From NCBI GenBank assembly GCA_947034895.1, contig OX344763.1, forward strand, positions 3,288,501 to 3,352,500: 64,000 nt of DNA, read 5' to 3'. The stretch comes from Rhytidiadelphus loreus. Taxonomy: Eukaryota > Streptophyta > Bryopsida > Hypnales > Hylocomiaceae. Below, piece by piece: positions 47,351-58,438 of this stretch. Made by a program: the position numbers and the translations under genes. Every line of letters begins with the position of its first letter. Position 1 is the first letter of the stretch. A model generated the notes under the pieces. The model searched no databases. It was not told where the DNA came from and saw nothing but the letters and a program-made list of their open reading frames with translations.

Positions 47351-49012
47351 CTTTACGGTATCCTGAATTACTGCATAAGAAATCTCTCCAGAGCTCGTGG
47401 TGGAAAGGCCCACAAGCGACAAAAGCCGCATCCAAACCAAACTTGTTTCACATTCCGCTATGTATTACCGAAAATGAAGCATAAAGCGTGTTCATGATAA
47501 TGTCAGAAAATGGCTACTGAAGAATGAAGAAAGTAGCAGCATCTGCTGCCTGAAAATCGAGGCAGTCTGAAAGACGACCAGTCAAAAAGATCTCGAGCAA
47601 TCGATACACGGGTCCATACTGGGAATCTCTTTCCAGCTGTTTCACAGCTGGCATCTCCAATTATAGGTCACACTGTGAATCACAGACAGTAGCATTACCT
47701 TCCCATTCAAGACCAACTATTGATGGTGACGATCATGGAATATTCAACACATCTTCACTCCCCGGAGAGACAACTATCTATGCAATGGAAAATGGTTTTG
47801 AACACAGAAAAATACAACAATATTAAAATAGGAGAAATTTGAGACTTACAAGGTAAATGCTCTGATCACCAGACCGATGTTTCTGCAATTAAACAAACAG
47901 GTTAGCACGAGGGTTCACTACTATAGCATTAAAGACCAGTACTTGCTAGAGGGTACAGTGTGATTCGCAAAGGCAAGACAAAGAAAGTGGTTTCCAAGTT
48001 CCAGCGATCGAGTTCAACCTGGAACATATCAGGGGATTTGACAAATTCAATGACAACCCTGACTGCTTCCTCTTTTGCTTCGTTGAGTGTGCTTGTATCC
48101 TCGTCAGCAAAGCTTTCCAGGTACTACACAAGAAATGTGTGTCGAGTCCTTTGCGTACCTACAAAATCCAAATTGTTCGGATTAACAATTAATCAAAAGA
48201 TAGAGGATTCAGAATCGAAACAGGAATCATGGATAGCTATTTTCTGGGGATTTGAAGGAGCAGTTGGAGTTAGTGCTGGCACTCTCCATCTTTTCTCTAG
48301 ATCGTTCATTTCGAGCAGATTTGATAGAACCATACCCTTTCTGGTCCTTCAGAATATTTGTTGCAGACAGAAAAATGTCGCGCTTGTCACTCTGACTGAC
48401 ATTCCACTCGAGTAAGAATGAATCCAGGCGCTTGAAAGTAGGTATGACAAGTTCCATCGCTTTCCCAACGACAGCAAGCTTCAGCACTCTCTTGAAGATC
48501 AGAAAACGGCCATAGGGATTCTCAAGCACATTATATAAATGAAACAAGCTGCAATTCCCACAAAGAACACTCTGGTTATAGGAGCTCAAAGCTAAGTAGT
48601 AAAAAATAGGATCACAATCGCATGCATCTTTAGAAGCTTCGTCAAATGCAGCATAACAGTTCTGTTCATAAGCTACCTACGACTGCAACCTCATGCCTAT
48701 CTTCAACACAATGAGTGTTCAAGATTATATCAAAACTAAGACTCCAATTCCCTTGTCATCTCGCATCAATTTCAAACAACCACACCACTGGCTACAACTG
48801 AGCTGTGATACTATACTCAACAATTACATCATGCATCTCTTCGAAAAGCAATGGAGAAGGAGATGATGAAAGCATACTTATTGAGTCGACTCACTGGCTT
48901 GTCAATAGGCTGGACAGTGAGCTTGTTGGCTATTTGATCCGCCATTGCCAATGCGTCATCTGGACTTTGTGCCTTTGAGACCAGATTCGAAGTACATTTT
49001 AGAAATCTCTAG
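47351..49012 (-). pseudogene. EIF3M: Fragment of a gene for translation initiation factor eIF3 subunit M
   Basis: Exon-like blocks with introns between them match eIF3m, a PCI-domain subunit of the eIF3 complex. Blocks: about 49,010-48,878 (SKAQSPDDALAMADQIANKL); 48,548-48,336 (LFHLYNVLENPYGRF and IPTFKRLDSFLLEWNV); 48,158-48,019 (YLESFADEDTSTLNEAKEEA and VIEFVKSPDMFQ); from 47,672 (MPAVKQLERD and LLEIFLTGRL); and about 47,448-47,351 (SYAVIQDTVK). Breaks: a frameshift and a stop just before YLESF, an in-frame TAA before EMPAV, and disorder after the QAAD stretch. The start and end of the gene are missing: the left edge meets repeats and the right edge meets the DUF247 flank copy. Introns are kept, so it was copied as DNA and not from mRNA. 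Confidence 0.85.
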
Positions 49013-49029
49013 GTGTAGATTTGATTTTT

Positions 49030-49715
49030 GAGCATGAAAATGACATTTTCTAAATTTGAACCTAATTATTGAAATGAAGTTAATCAAGTTTTATTTCTAA
49101 ATAACTTTCAAATTTCCTAAAATTGAAAAAGTAATTGCAATTTGAACTTAATGCCTATTATCATGGTCTACTTATATTCTCATTATAGAAAGATCATGGC
49201 ATGAAAATTTATTTGGCACTATAATCTTCTATTTTAGAATATACACATATACACATGAAACTTCTTAAGAAATTACAAGTTTTTTCTACATTTGATGTGA
49301 GTTTTCATCATTTTTTTTCAAAAATTGAAGATAAATTGAAATCATTTTGTCTCCCCTACTCTCAAACCCATTCTAATCATATTACCAAGTAGAAAGATAA
49401 ATTAATTTGTTCTTTCCATCGATGTTCATGACTTGACATCTATATATATTGTCCACCAAATCTATAATAAACTACAATTAGATCTGTTTTTAATTTTCAT
49501 ATACTTTTACAATAGTTCTTTTGGTGATTACTAGAGTGGTTAAGCATAAATATACTAGGTCCATTTTATAGTAAATAGTCTCAATAGAATGATGATTGTG
49601 ATCATGAGGTCATTTCTAGTATTCTTTCTTATATGGTCTTATGTACATAATTCACTCTCCACTACAATATTTTTCGACTGATATCTAACATAGGCCAAAC
49701 TAGTGTGAATACAAT
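49030..49715. repeat. Third copy of the DUF247 3' flank, cut by a CACTA end
   Basis: Matches 24,080-24,715 and 38,850-39,495 in the same orientation. It stops at GTGAATACAAT, exactly where the CACTA terminus begins at 49,716; in the other copies the sequence runs on through this point. Confidence 0.85.
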
Positions 49716-49850
49716 CACTACTAGAAAACATCAGGGTTGCTACCGTGCGAGCTTGAAAGCATGAGCTTGTGAGCGGTGAAAAAAAATTTGAAAAAAAAGA
49801 GTGAGGTGCCCATGACCGTGGATGTACCTATAACCGTGCATGCATTGAAT
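49716..49850 (-). mobile_element. CACTA-type transposon terminus
   Basis: The terminus CACTACTAGAAAACATC is followed by AGGGTTGCTACCGTGCGAGC, GAGC-type short repeats and CCATGACCGTGG. Read on the minus strand this is the same module found after copies C, A and B. It lies about 575 bp beyond the stop of the minus-strand ParB/methyltransferase gene. Candidate target duplication on this side is AAT (49,713-49,715). The other terminus was not found inside the window. Confidence 0.75.
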
Positions 49851-49907
49851 TTTCATTGAATCTGAATGGTTAGGCCCTTTTTCTTTCAAATATTGAGTAT
49901 CTTATGA

Positions 49908-49992
49908 ATTGAAGGAAAGAAACATATTGAAGGAAAGAAACATATTGAAGGAAAGAAACATAATGAAGGAAAGAATTGAAGGAAAGAAACAT
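49908..49992. repeat. 18-bp tandem repeat, five units
   Basis: Units of ATTGAAGGAAAGAAACAT, the fourth shortened. It lies in the 3' flank of the minus-strand gene. Confidence 0.85.
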
Positions 49993-50424
49993 TTTGGAGT
50001 AAAATATAATTTTGGGTCTATTTTTGTCCTACCACTTCTGGATATTTTACTATGAAGGCTGTGAATTTCTTTATTTGTCATTGAGCTCTTTATAGGGGGG
50101 TAAAGATAATTCATTTATTTTTATTTCTAGCTTACACTACAATTTTTGTGGCTGCACACTTCAGTTGGTGAGAATATATATCTGGACTGCAAACTTTTTT
50201 AGTTGTTAAGCGTTTAGGGTGGTATACATTTATTTCACTCTTCCTCTTCCATTTCCAGTATTGAAGACCCTGTGGATCATGCTCGTGTGCTAGCCAACAC
50301 CTGAAATGCAAAGGGGTGAAAGGAAATAAATCACACAACATGTAGCCATAAAACACACAAATCCAATCATCATGAAAATGAAAACATAATGGGTTGACTC
50401 ATAAGATACGTCAATCTCATGAGT

Positions 50425-53400
50425 CTAAGTTGCCGTAGATTCGGTCACAGAATCCTTGTCACTAGAAGAATCAGAAGTCTCTCTACCCTCGGAAGCTGAT
50501 CCGTCTATGAATTGCAAGACATTTAGAGCGTAGGAAGGAGTACGGCGTTTGGACTTTGAAGTACCAAACTCAGCAAACGCCGATGCTAGCTGCTCTGCAT
50601 AGACGGGAAGATCAAATGACTTCTCCGGACTCAAGATAAGTCTTCGTATCTTCTTCACAACCCCCGATGCCATCAATCCTTCGTTGCTGCAAATACAAAT
50701 GACTGAGTGTTAGATTCCTGAAAGCTTACAAGTATCATGCAAATCAATCATTTGAAAACAAAGAAACTTACTTACTAGGTCTATCTCGCCGAACAAACTT
50801 CCGCACTTTTATAGTCATAGCGTCTGGATCCTGCGAAACCACAACTGGTGGCGCTTCAGAAACTACAGTTGTCGCAACAGGAGGGATGGTCTTCTTCATA
50901 GGCTCAAGGATTCCTGCAAAAATCATCTTATCTGCCTCCAATGCCAGAATGTGGCGCCCTGTCGCACGACATGCTGTAATAGAGGCACCTGAAAAAAACC
51001 AAAATGATGTCACTACCAAATATCATTTTGAGTACACCATACACATGGAATATACACATGTTCACTCGAAACTCACCCGTGGATGCTGTGCAGTCAAGAA
51101 CAACATCTCCTTCATCGGTGGTTCCTTCAATGATGTGCCGCAATAAGCGGGCGTCCTTCTCTCGAGCCCCTCGCCATGGCATTCGATCTATGTCGTTCAT
51201 TAACATAGAATCCTCGGTAGTGTAGTTCATGAGCAAGTCATCAAGCTTGAGGTCGACTTTCGCCTTCAACATTGTTGGTGAGCGTTTAAAAACAAAATTT
51301 GATTTTCCTCTGTCACCGAGGTCTTTGATCAAAAGTGTGATGCCGAACTTCAAAGTCTGTAAGCATTAAAACAAACACATTAAAAAATTGAGAGAAAATA
51401 TAAAATGAAAAGTACACACTACATTGGTTTTGATCAAAAAATCATCATACCGTGCTCTTTTGGTCTATGGCCGAAGTCAAATGCACTCGATTCATGCCCA
51501 TCCATTCTTTCTTCTTTACCATTGTAGGGTACCCTTCACAGAGTCCAGCAATGGTGCTTTTGGCATCCACGCTCCACGAATGGAACACCACAATGCAACC
51601 ATGGTCCTGCAAATGTTTTTCAGTAAAGAAAAATGCTTCATTAATCATGTTGTACTCTGGATCCGAGTTCCAGTAAGGCATGTGATTAGGTCTAGTTGAC
51701 ACGTCTGGCACTGGCAAATTCTCCTGGCAATCAAAGAGCATGAGGTCAAATCCCGGCCATCGATTGACTACTCCATCAAACATTCTGCCCTTCCCTTTCA
51801 CCATCTGCAAACACAAATTGACAGGTGTTAAGTTCATGTCACGAGTAAAGAATAGCTATGTACTTTGAAAATCAAATTATTAAATACAAATACATGTACA
51901 TTACCTTCTTCAAAAAATCCATAACTTCGGTGTAGCAATTGGAGCCTTGCGTTTTCTCATTGTCGACAACCTCTTCAATAGAGACGTTGAGCAACAACTC
52001 TTCTGAGGTCACATTGTCATCGTCACCAAGTTCAATCACTTGTATACCTTGTGTAACAACGTCTTCTGAGAACTCTGGCAACACAACTTTCCTCTTCATC
52101 CCCACGTGAACTCCACCTTCCGTCTGTGTGTTTTGATCCTCTTTTGGTGATGTCGGAACGCTGTCTCCATCGTCTTGCTTTTTCTTCCCTTTTGCCTTCG
52201 CCTTCTCTTCCTTCTCCTTCTCCTTCTCTTTCTCCTTCTCCGCCAACTTGGCCACACGCTCTGCCTCCTTCTTCTCTTTGTTTTCCAGAGCAACTTGTAG
52301 TCGAGCTGCTTTCTTCCGGTCAAGGTTATCCCTCCTTGCAATGGCCCTCTCCCTTTGCTTATCATCGAGCCCTGCAAACTCGTCCACCTCCATGTCAATA
52401 GTCCCAATGCCCTCCAAAGACAACTGCAATTGTACCTCAGATGGATGAGTGTAGGCAATAGGGCAATCAATGTACCAGCCGCCGCCACTGAGGTGAGCTG
52501 TCGTGTATGTCCGTAGCTGGTTTGGTGTGTACATGCAATCCGCAGAACTACGATCCAGAAAATTTGAGAGGAATGAGGGCAAGTCTTTTTTCTGAATTGC
52601 GTTTTTGGCCTCTAGCTCGTACTTGAAGTATCTAAGAAATAAGAGAACACAATGTCCGTTACAAACCAAAAACAATGCACCAAGGAGGCCTCAATTCCAT
52701 TTAAACATCATACAGTTCTACATCAATACAGAACTTAGAATATTCCCTTAAAAAATTGTCATGGAAAAAAAAATCATTTTAGGACTTGGAGGCCAAAAAA
52801 TTAGGGGGTCCACCAAGTACCACACTAATGACTGTCGAATCCGACAGTGGTCTTAGAGGTACCAGCAGGACCCCCACAATTTTTACCTCCTCTATATTTC
52901 TAATTTATTTTGAGAATAAATATATCTCCAGAAAATATAAATATGGAAAAATTCACAACTCTCACATCTTATAAAATCAAATATTTTTGAAGAAATTGAG
53001 GCATACCGGAATACAACCCTTCGCACTGCCTGCTTCCCACCTTCAAAAGTCATAAAATTGTCATTTTTCTTGAAGTAGTTCGTTCCTCTGAGGTGAACCA
53101 TGAAGCCTTGATCCCAAATCTTTCTCCTCCACCCTTCCAAATAGTCCGACAACGTCTCGGGTTTCAATGGAGTGGCCATGTTGATATTGATGTTCTCCTG
53201 TTGCAGTGTTTTGTTGAAGTATTCAACGGCTGCGTCTTCAATCTATAAAATCCAAGAATTAGTTCATTCCAATATATATAAATTGCGCTACTAGAATACA
53301 TAGAGTACATTATTCTATTTATTCCTAACTCTTTGGATCTCAAATGCAACTCATTTTCATTTGAAACACTTACTCCAGCATACCACACGCATCTGTTTAA

Positions 53401-54975
53401 GAAAGGGCCCAGTAGTGTCTCTGATACGGGCCTCGGTGGAAGCCGAATAGCATCACGTGTGACCAATGAGGAGTTCCACCACTTTAGAAACTTGGTCTTG
53501 TGGAAAGGAGTGGTGTTGCAAGTAGCTACCATTTGAAGTTTTTCAAGGGTCATCTCCGGGACCTCATGAGCGCTCCAATGTTTCTCCACCTGCCTCATAA
53601 ACAGCCACAATGAAAATTATAATTTGAACTTCATCCAGTATAATTGACATCCAATGAAAATGTGTGAATGAAACATACCTCAGCTAGGAATTCCGGCTTA
53701 TGAGCAGGATTGGCCACCGTGACCAATTTCATCATCTTCACATTCAATTTTCCAGTCTTTTCATTTGCACCTGCTCTCATGGCATGCGCAAGTCCCTGGG
53801 GACTCTTTTCCTTCTCTAGTGAAGTCTCATTGTATTTTCGAACTGCAGCATCCATTGCTTGTGATATCTTTTGCTGCAAAAGACCAATGATAAGAATGAA
53901 AATCAAAATAATGATCATTTAAAGTATCTATTATCTATACTTAAGTAGAAGCAAGACTGAATTATAGTATCATTATCCAAACAATATCTCACCCGAAAAA
54001 CAAAAGTAGTGAAGACCTCCAGGGGCATAGAGTACCAAGTCCTCCTTGATTTTGGTATATCACACCGTTTGAGCTCCGACTGCCTGAGCATCTCATTGAA
54101 TCTCTCAATGGGAAGAAGTCCGTACTTTTGAACGCGGTATAAAGTATGTACGAGGTTTGTTTTCACATGGGAATCCTCTGTGGACCTGCAAATGATAAAA
54201 ACATTATTATTTCAAGTTTTAGCTATAGATGAAACATTCTAAATAAAAATGAAAATGAAATTTTATGCGCTTTCACAAAAAGTAAATGAAAAACTCACTT
54301 GTTGATGTCATGCATTACATGCATGACCAACTCTGTCTTCCCTTTGGTATCCAGAATAATTGAGTCCACGGCACAATGCCACTCCCAATCTTGGGAGTGT
54401 TTCCTGGTGATATAACTCATCCAAGAAAGGAGCCTGTGATTACCGTCACAAACAAAGAACTTCAAGTTCTTGAGAAACCTCAACTCCGGTACGGCGTCAA
54501 CCTCGGCGTTGAAAATGTCATTTCTCTTTTTCCACAATGGATTCCATCCGTCCATCTCCTCTTTAGTGAATGCTAGACTCTCTCCGGCTTCGTTTGTTGT
54601 GGTCACATAAAACACTGCGGCTCCATCACGGTACCCTGTATTGAACTCCTGCTCCAGCAACTTTAGGTCACAAGCAAGCGTCGGCCTCACCATAGGCATG
54701 GCCACCATTCGACAGAGTGGGACCCTTAATCGAAAGAGATGGTCGGGCTTCATCCTCAGAGAAGCAATGGTCTTCACTGAATCCACCTTGTGATATGACT
54801 GTAAGTCATCCTCATCCAAGCCTTTATCATCTTGCTCCAAGACATCTACTGCCACCTCCTCTTCCACGAACTCTTCGTCTTCCTCACCTCCAATGTCCGG
54901 TTGGGGGGTGTCATCGTTGACTTGGGTCTCAAATATAGTTTCGTCCTGTGACAAAACGGAAGGAGATGCATCCAT
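50425..54975 (-). CDS. ParB-like / beta-class DNA methyltransferase-like fusion protein, 1118 aa
   Basis: Ten exons join in frame with GT-AG sites: 54,975-54,299; 54,185-53,993; 53,873-53,679; 53,589-53,374; 53,242-53,007; 52,631-51,905; 51,804-51,451; 51,356-51,077; 50,988-50,772; 50,686-50,425. In order: an acidic start; a ParB/sulfiredoxin-like segment ending FFVCDGNHRLLSW (GNHR at about 178-181); an unassigned middle (about 230-595); a Lys/Glu-rich helix (about 596-657); then FDLMLFDCQENLPVP at about 768-782 and, after it, WRGAREKDARLLRHIIEG and VVLDCTASTG (about 951-960), followed by GRHILALEAD. Motif IV before motif I is the beta-class order of CcrM-like N4C/N6A DNA methyltransferases. 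DPPY is replaced by DCQE, so activity is doubtful. The C-terminal tail is Ser/Asp-rich. The basic middle suggests nucleic-acid binding, by inference only. The ATG sits right at an acceptor (TACCAG|ATG), so the exons at 55.2-57.6 kb may come first. Confidence 0.85.
52804..52875. repeat. 72-bp nested palindrome in an intron
   Basis: Outer GGGGGTCC and GGACCCCC, inner GACTGTCGAATCCGACAGT. It lies in the intron between 53,007 and 52,631 of the methyltransferase-like gene. Same family as the array at 541-1325. Confidence 0.85.
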
Positions 54976-55218
54976 CTGGTAGTACAAAAAAGAATAAATG
55001 AACCGTGTTAATCTTCATGTTCATAATCAGTTTTCCATATGAACTACATGCTATAAGAATTTTGATGAATAAGTGAAGGACTTTCAATGAAATTACATGG
55101 CATTATTTAACCACTAGTGATTTGAAAATAGGACGGAAAGAAGATAAAACAAATATATGTATTAGATATGCAAGTGTCTACATAACTGTGAGCAAAAAAT
55201 CACTCCAAGTCTTTAAGA

Positions 55219-57567
55219 TTAGTCAATGTCAACATCCACCTCCGAGTCGGAGCTAATGTGAATGATGACAACTTCCTGTCTACCCAGAATTTGGCTAGAA
55301 TCACACATATAATAGTCATTCATCTCTGGACCGTCTACAGTGATGGAAACCTGACTTTCTGAGCTGTATTTAGTTTCGGAACTCTCAGGAGACATAAATG
55401 GTCTCGTTGGATCCCTATTTCTAGCCATCATTATGACCCTAGCCAATCGCTCACGACGTCTGCGTGCCTCTGTGTCACTCACTCGGCTCATTATTGAGCT
55501 CTCAAGGGCATCTACTGCTCGGTCTGCAGCATCCATGACATCATAGAAACTCACCACGTCCTCTTTCTCAAGTTCATCCTCTTTTTCGTCACTAGAGACT
55601 TCCTTTGGTGTATTTCCCGGAGTAAATGGCTCAGAAGGTCCCACTCCATGAGCACTTGGCAGATTTTCAAGCACCTCAATGGGTACTGAAGAGCTACGTC
55701 CACGCCCTGCCTGTTTCAAATGAGAAAATTCAAAAAATTGTATATCAAATAAATAATCCTAATTGGACAAGAGCGAAGATCAAAGAGTATAATGCATATT
55801 GTCAAAGAGTATAATGCAAAAGATCAAAGAGTATAATGCAAGAGATCAAAGAGTATAAGGCAAAAGATCAAAGAGTATAATGCATATTGTCAAGGAAAGA
55901 CGGTTAAAGAGAAGGTGAAGGACGATGGTCATAAGGTTACTAGGTCGGTCATTAGGACACTAGGATGGTCAGGAGCGTCTTCTGCAGTCAAGGGGAAAGT
56001 CCACAAAATGATGCCATTTCCCGAGTTAAGATGACTCTAATTTCATGGTCTGTTATGAAATATTAATTCATTAAAATGGACATATTGCATGCTAATTTTG
56101 ATCTTCCATTGCATAATGTTTTCCAATAAAGACTTCGGATCAGAATTTAACATTTTCTTGAACAATCTCGTTCTCTCAAATAAGAAGATTTTGAAAAATA
56201 AAAAGCGGCCTCAAGGAAGGACTATACATACCGTGGCTATTGAAGTAAAATTACCGCCACGAAATGCAAGAATGCAAAAACAAATCATACTAACAATGAT
56301 AGAATTGAAAATTCTTTTGAGGATTATATCCAGACTCACTAGAATTCCCAAAAATCAGAAAATGACGCCAAAATTGACAATTGTTAACGAATGTAGGTGC
56401 ATGGTGGGGGTATTTTGAAGGGGTCGGGCAGATTACGGCAAGACCACCATCGGATCCGACGGTCAAGTGGACACAATCCACAGGACCCCCTGAAAAATGG
56501 TAAATTCATGTCATGAATCTTGTTTATCCTATTAATTTCACGAACAAACGCAACTAAGTCTAAAAGCTGCCCAGAATATCTAAATTCATTGAAGACAATT
56601 GAAGACAAGAACTGATCAACGGCGGAAGGTCCACAACAACCTGAACTCACCCTCTCATCTTGTTACGATACTTGAAAATGACTGGACCTGCACGTACTAG
56701 AACAAGCCGTTTGCAAGAATGCAAGATTCTTTGCGGTTGCGGGCAAAAGTGGCTTCAGTTGGCAGTGCGAGCTGCGACGAGGAAGCCCAGTGCGAAGCCC
56801 AGTGCGAGCTGCGACAAAGAAACAGGTCGGAACACAGTTTCCGACTTCGAAGGTTTCAAACTTCTTCAGTTTTAGGGGGGTCCAGCTGACTCTAGTTGGC
56901 CCACCGTCGGACTCGACAGTCACTTCGGGAGAACTAGCAGGACCCCACAGGTTTTAAAAGATTCACCCTTCATTCAACGTTTTCATATTCTTTCTTCAAT
57001 GACGCCGAAGTTTGAACATATCATACTGGACTGGAACTTGCACGCAACATACGACAAATCAAACTTGAACTTGCACGCAAGCTTCACTGCGACTGCGGGC
57101 GTTGTGTAATTTCATTTGGAAGTTCACCAAAATCCCAAGATGGGGCGACACGCAAGCGAGTGAGACCTGCAACAAAGAAACTAATCGGTCCTTTGCTTTC
57201 GACTTCAACGTCGATGCTTGATCAGAGACCTTCAGTTTTGGGGGGTCCGGCCGATTCACGTTGACCCACCGTTGGACCCGACAGTCACATCAGGCTTCGG
57301 GGAAGGACCCCAACGTTTTCGAAAATTTACCCAACATTGACAACCCCTCGAAAATTTACCCGACATCCACTTGACATTGAATTGGATTCTTACTTGCTTG
57401 ACGGCGAAGTATGATCGACGAATCCATGTGATCTAGAAATTCAAAACCTGGATGGGAAACAAGTTAGAATTCCTTACCTTGAAACGACGACGCGAATTTC
57501 TTGGAACTCCCTCAGCTGCCTGCGAACTAGTCTCCTCGCACGTGCGACTTCTTGTTGTGCGCGTCAT
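55219..57567 (-). CDS. Two upstream exons: N-terminal part of the fusion gene or a separate 193-aa protein
   Basis: Exon 57,567-57,478 (MTRTTRSRTCEETSSQ onward, 30 codons, ending AAG|GTAAGG) joins in frame to 55,710-55,219 (acceptor AAACAG), which runs to a stop after DSEVDVDID. This gives 193 aa. The basic start is followed by an acidic stretch (SSDEKEDELEKEDV), a helix-rich DAADRAVDALESS and an Arg-rich run (EARRRRERLARV). No domain was recognised. A weak donor at 55,240 (GAG|GTGGAT) would join in frame to the ATG exon at 54,975 and give one protein of about 1305 aa. The 1.77-kb intron holds three 71-72-bp palindromes and a tandem repeat. Whether there are one or two genes needs transcript data. 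Confidence 0.6.
55778..55895. repeat. ~22-bp tandem repeat, five units
   Basis: Units of GATCAAAGAGTATAATGCA with small changes, just inside the large intron near its acceptor. Confidence 0.85.
56420..56490. repeat. 71-bp nested palindrome
   Basis: Outer GGGGTC and GGACCCCC, inner ACCATCGGATCCGACGGT. In the large intron. Confidence 0.82.
56875..56946. repeat. 72-bp nested palindrome
   Basis: Outer GGGGGGTCC and GGACCCC, inner CACCGTCGGACTCGACAGT. In the large intron. Confidence 0.82.
57240..57311. repeat. 72-bp nested palindrome
   Basis: Outer GGGGGGTCC and GGACCCC, inner CACCGTTGGACCCGACAGT. In the large intron, close to exon 1. Confidence 0.82.
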
Positions 57568-58438
57568 TGTGTCCAACTGCAGGATAATGACAAATGTGAA
57601 GGTTCATGTGAGGAAGAATTGAAGCCGAGGTAAGACTCCAAAATCTGTCGCAACCGAGCTGTGGAACCAGAAGAAAATGAGTTGGTGGGCTACAGTGGGC
57701 GTCGCTCCAGCCGAACTGAGACACCCAAAATCAGAACGTCGACCCTCACAAAATCCGGGAGCCACCTGCTTTACCATTCTGTCAGACCTTAACAACAAGC
57801 CACCTGTCATACCTTTACGGCAAGTTGCGCTTCTTCCGAGGGAAAGCAGACGAGTCCATCAAATTTGTAGCTGATCTGTCTTATCGGAGCGGGGGATGGG
57901 GTGGAATTTGAAATCACACGAGTACTTGACAGTCGGACCGCCGATGAGATGGCACCTCGGAGCGGGAAACTCAGTGCACAGATTTTGGGACACGGATACT
58001 AAGAAACCTATTTAAAATAAGTTTAGTCCCAAATTTTTCAGTTTGTTTACAATAAATTTTCATATTAAACTTTTTTTCTTGTTCTTTTTTTGATAACAAA
58101 TGGCGAGCCATTGCGTTAAGAAGGAAAAAAGAACAAGAGCCAAGCCCGAGGGCTGGACAGGGAACCGAACCCAAAAGGACCAAAAAGAAACGCAAAGAAG
58201 AAAAAAAAAAGGAAAGGAAAGAACACAGAGGGAGGCCCTCGGCGTTCCATTTGATGTGATTGCCATCCCAACTACCTAAAACGGAGGACTTAAGCCAGAT
58301 GCTGCGAAAGCTGTTTCAAATGCTAGCTGATGAATGTGGGCGCATGATGGCAGCTTGGTATGGATCGTATTGCTAATCGAATTCATACATGACAGCGTCT
58401 TCCCAGGTCAAGGCAAAGAGAAGGTTTATATTTTTTAA
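57568..58438. promoter_or_regulatory. Shared region between two divergent genes
   Basis: About 870 bp separates the first minus-strand exon from the plus-strand SWIM/MULE gene. It must hold both promoters unless there are exons I missed. The first ~300 bp are richer in G+C; a retroposon end lies at 58,066-58,230. No core promoter motif was placed with confidence. Confidence 0.4.
58066..58230 (-). mobile_element. 3' end of a poly(A) retroposon
   Basis: A T-rich start, then GATAACAAATGGCGAGCCATTGCG, A-rich sequence, and a stem near GCCAAGCCCGAGGGCTGG. Order and stem match 38,641-38,747, though the primary sequence is diverged. It fits a 5'-truncated LINE or SINE tail in reverse orientation. 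The right boundary is uncertain. Confidence 0.55.

Noticed and set aside
49908..49992. CRISPR-like repeats
   Set aside because: Units are head-to-tail without unique spacers, and the DNA is eukaryotic. It is a plain 18-bp tandem repeat.
50138..50160. CACTACAATTTTTGTGG as a second CACTA terminus
   Set aside because: It has the right first bases, but no matching opposite end or target duplication was found.
52096..52488. Arg/Lys-rich 130-aa protein on the minus strand
   Set aside because: It is an out-of-frame shadow of the Lys/Glu-rich exon of the methyltransferase-like gene.
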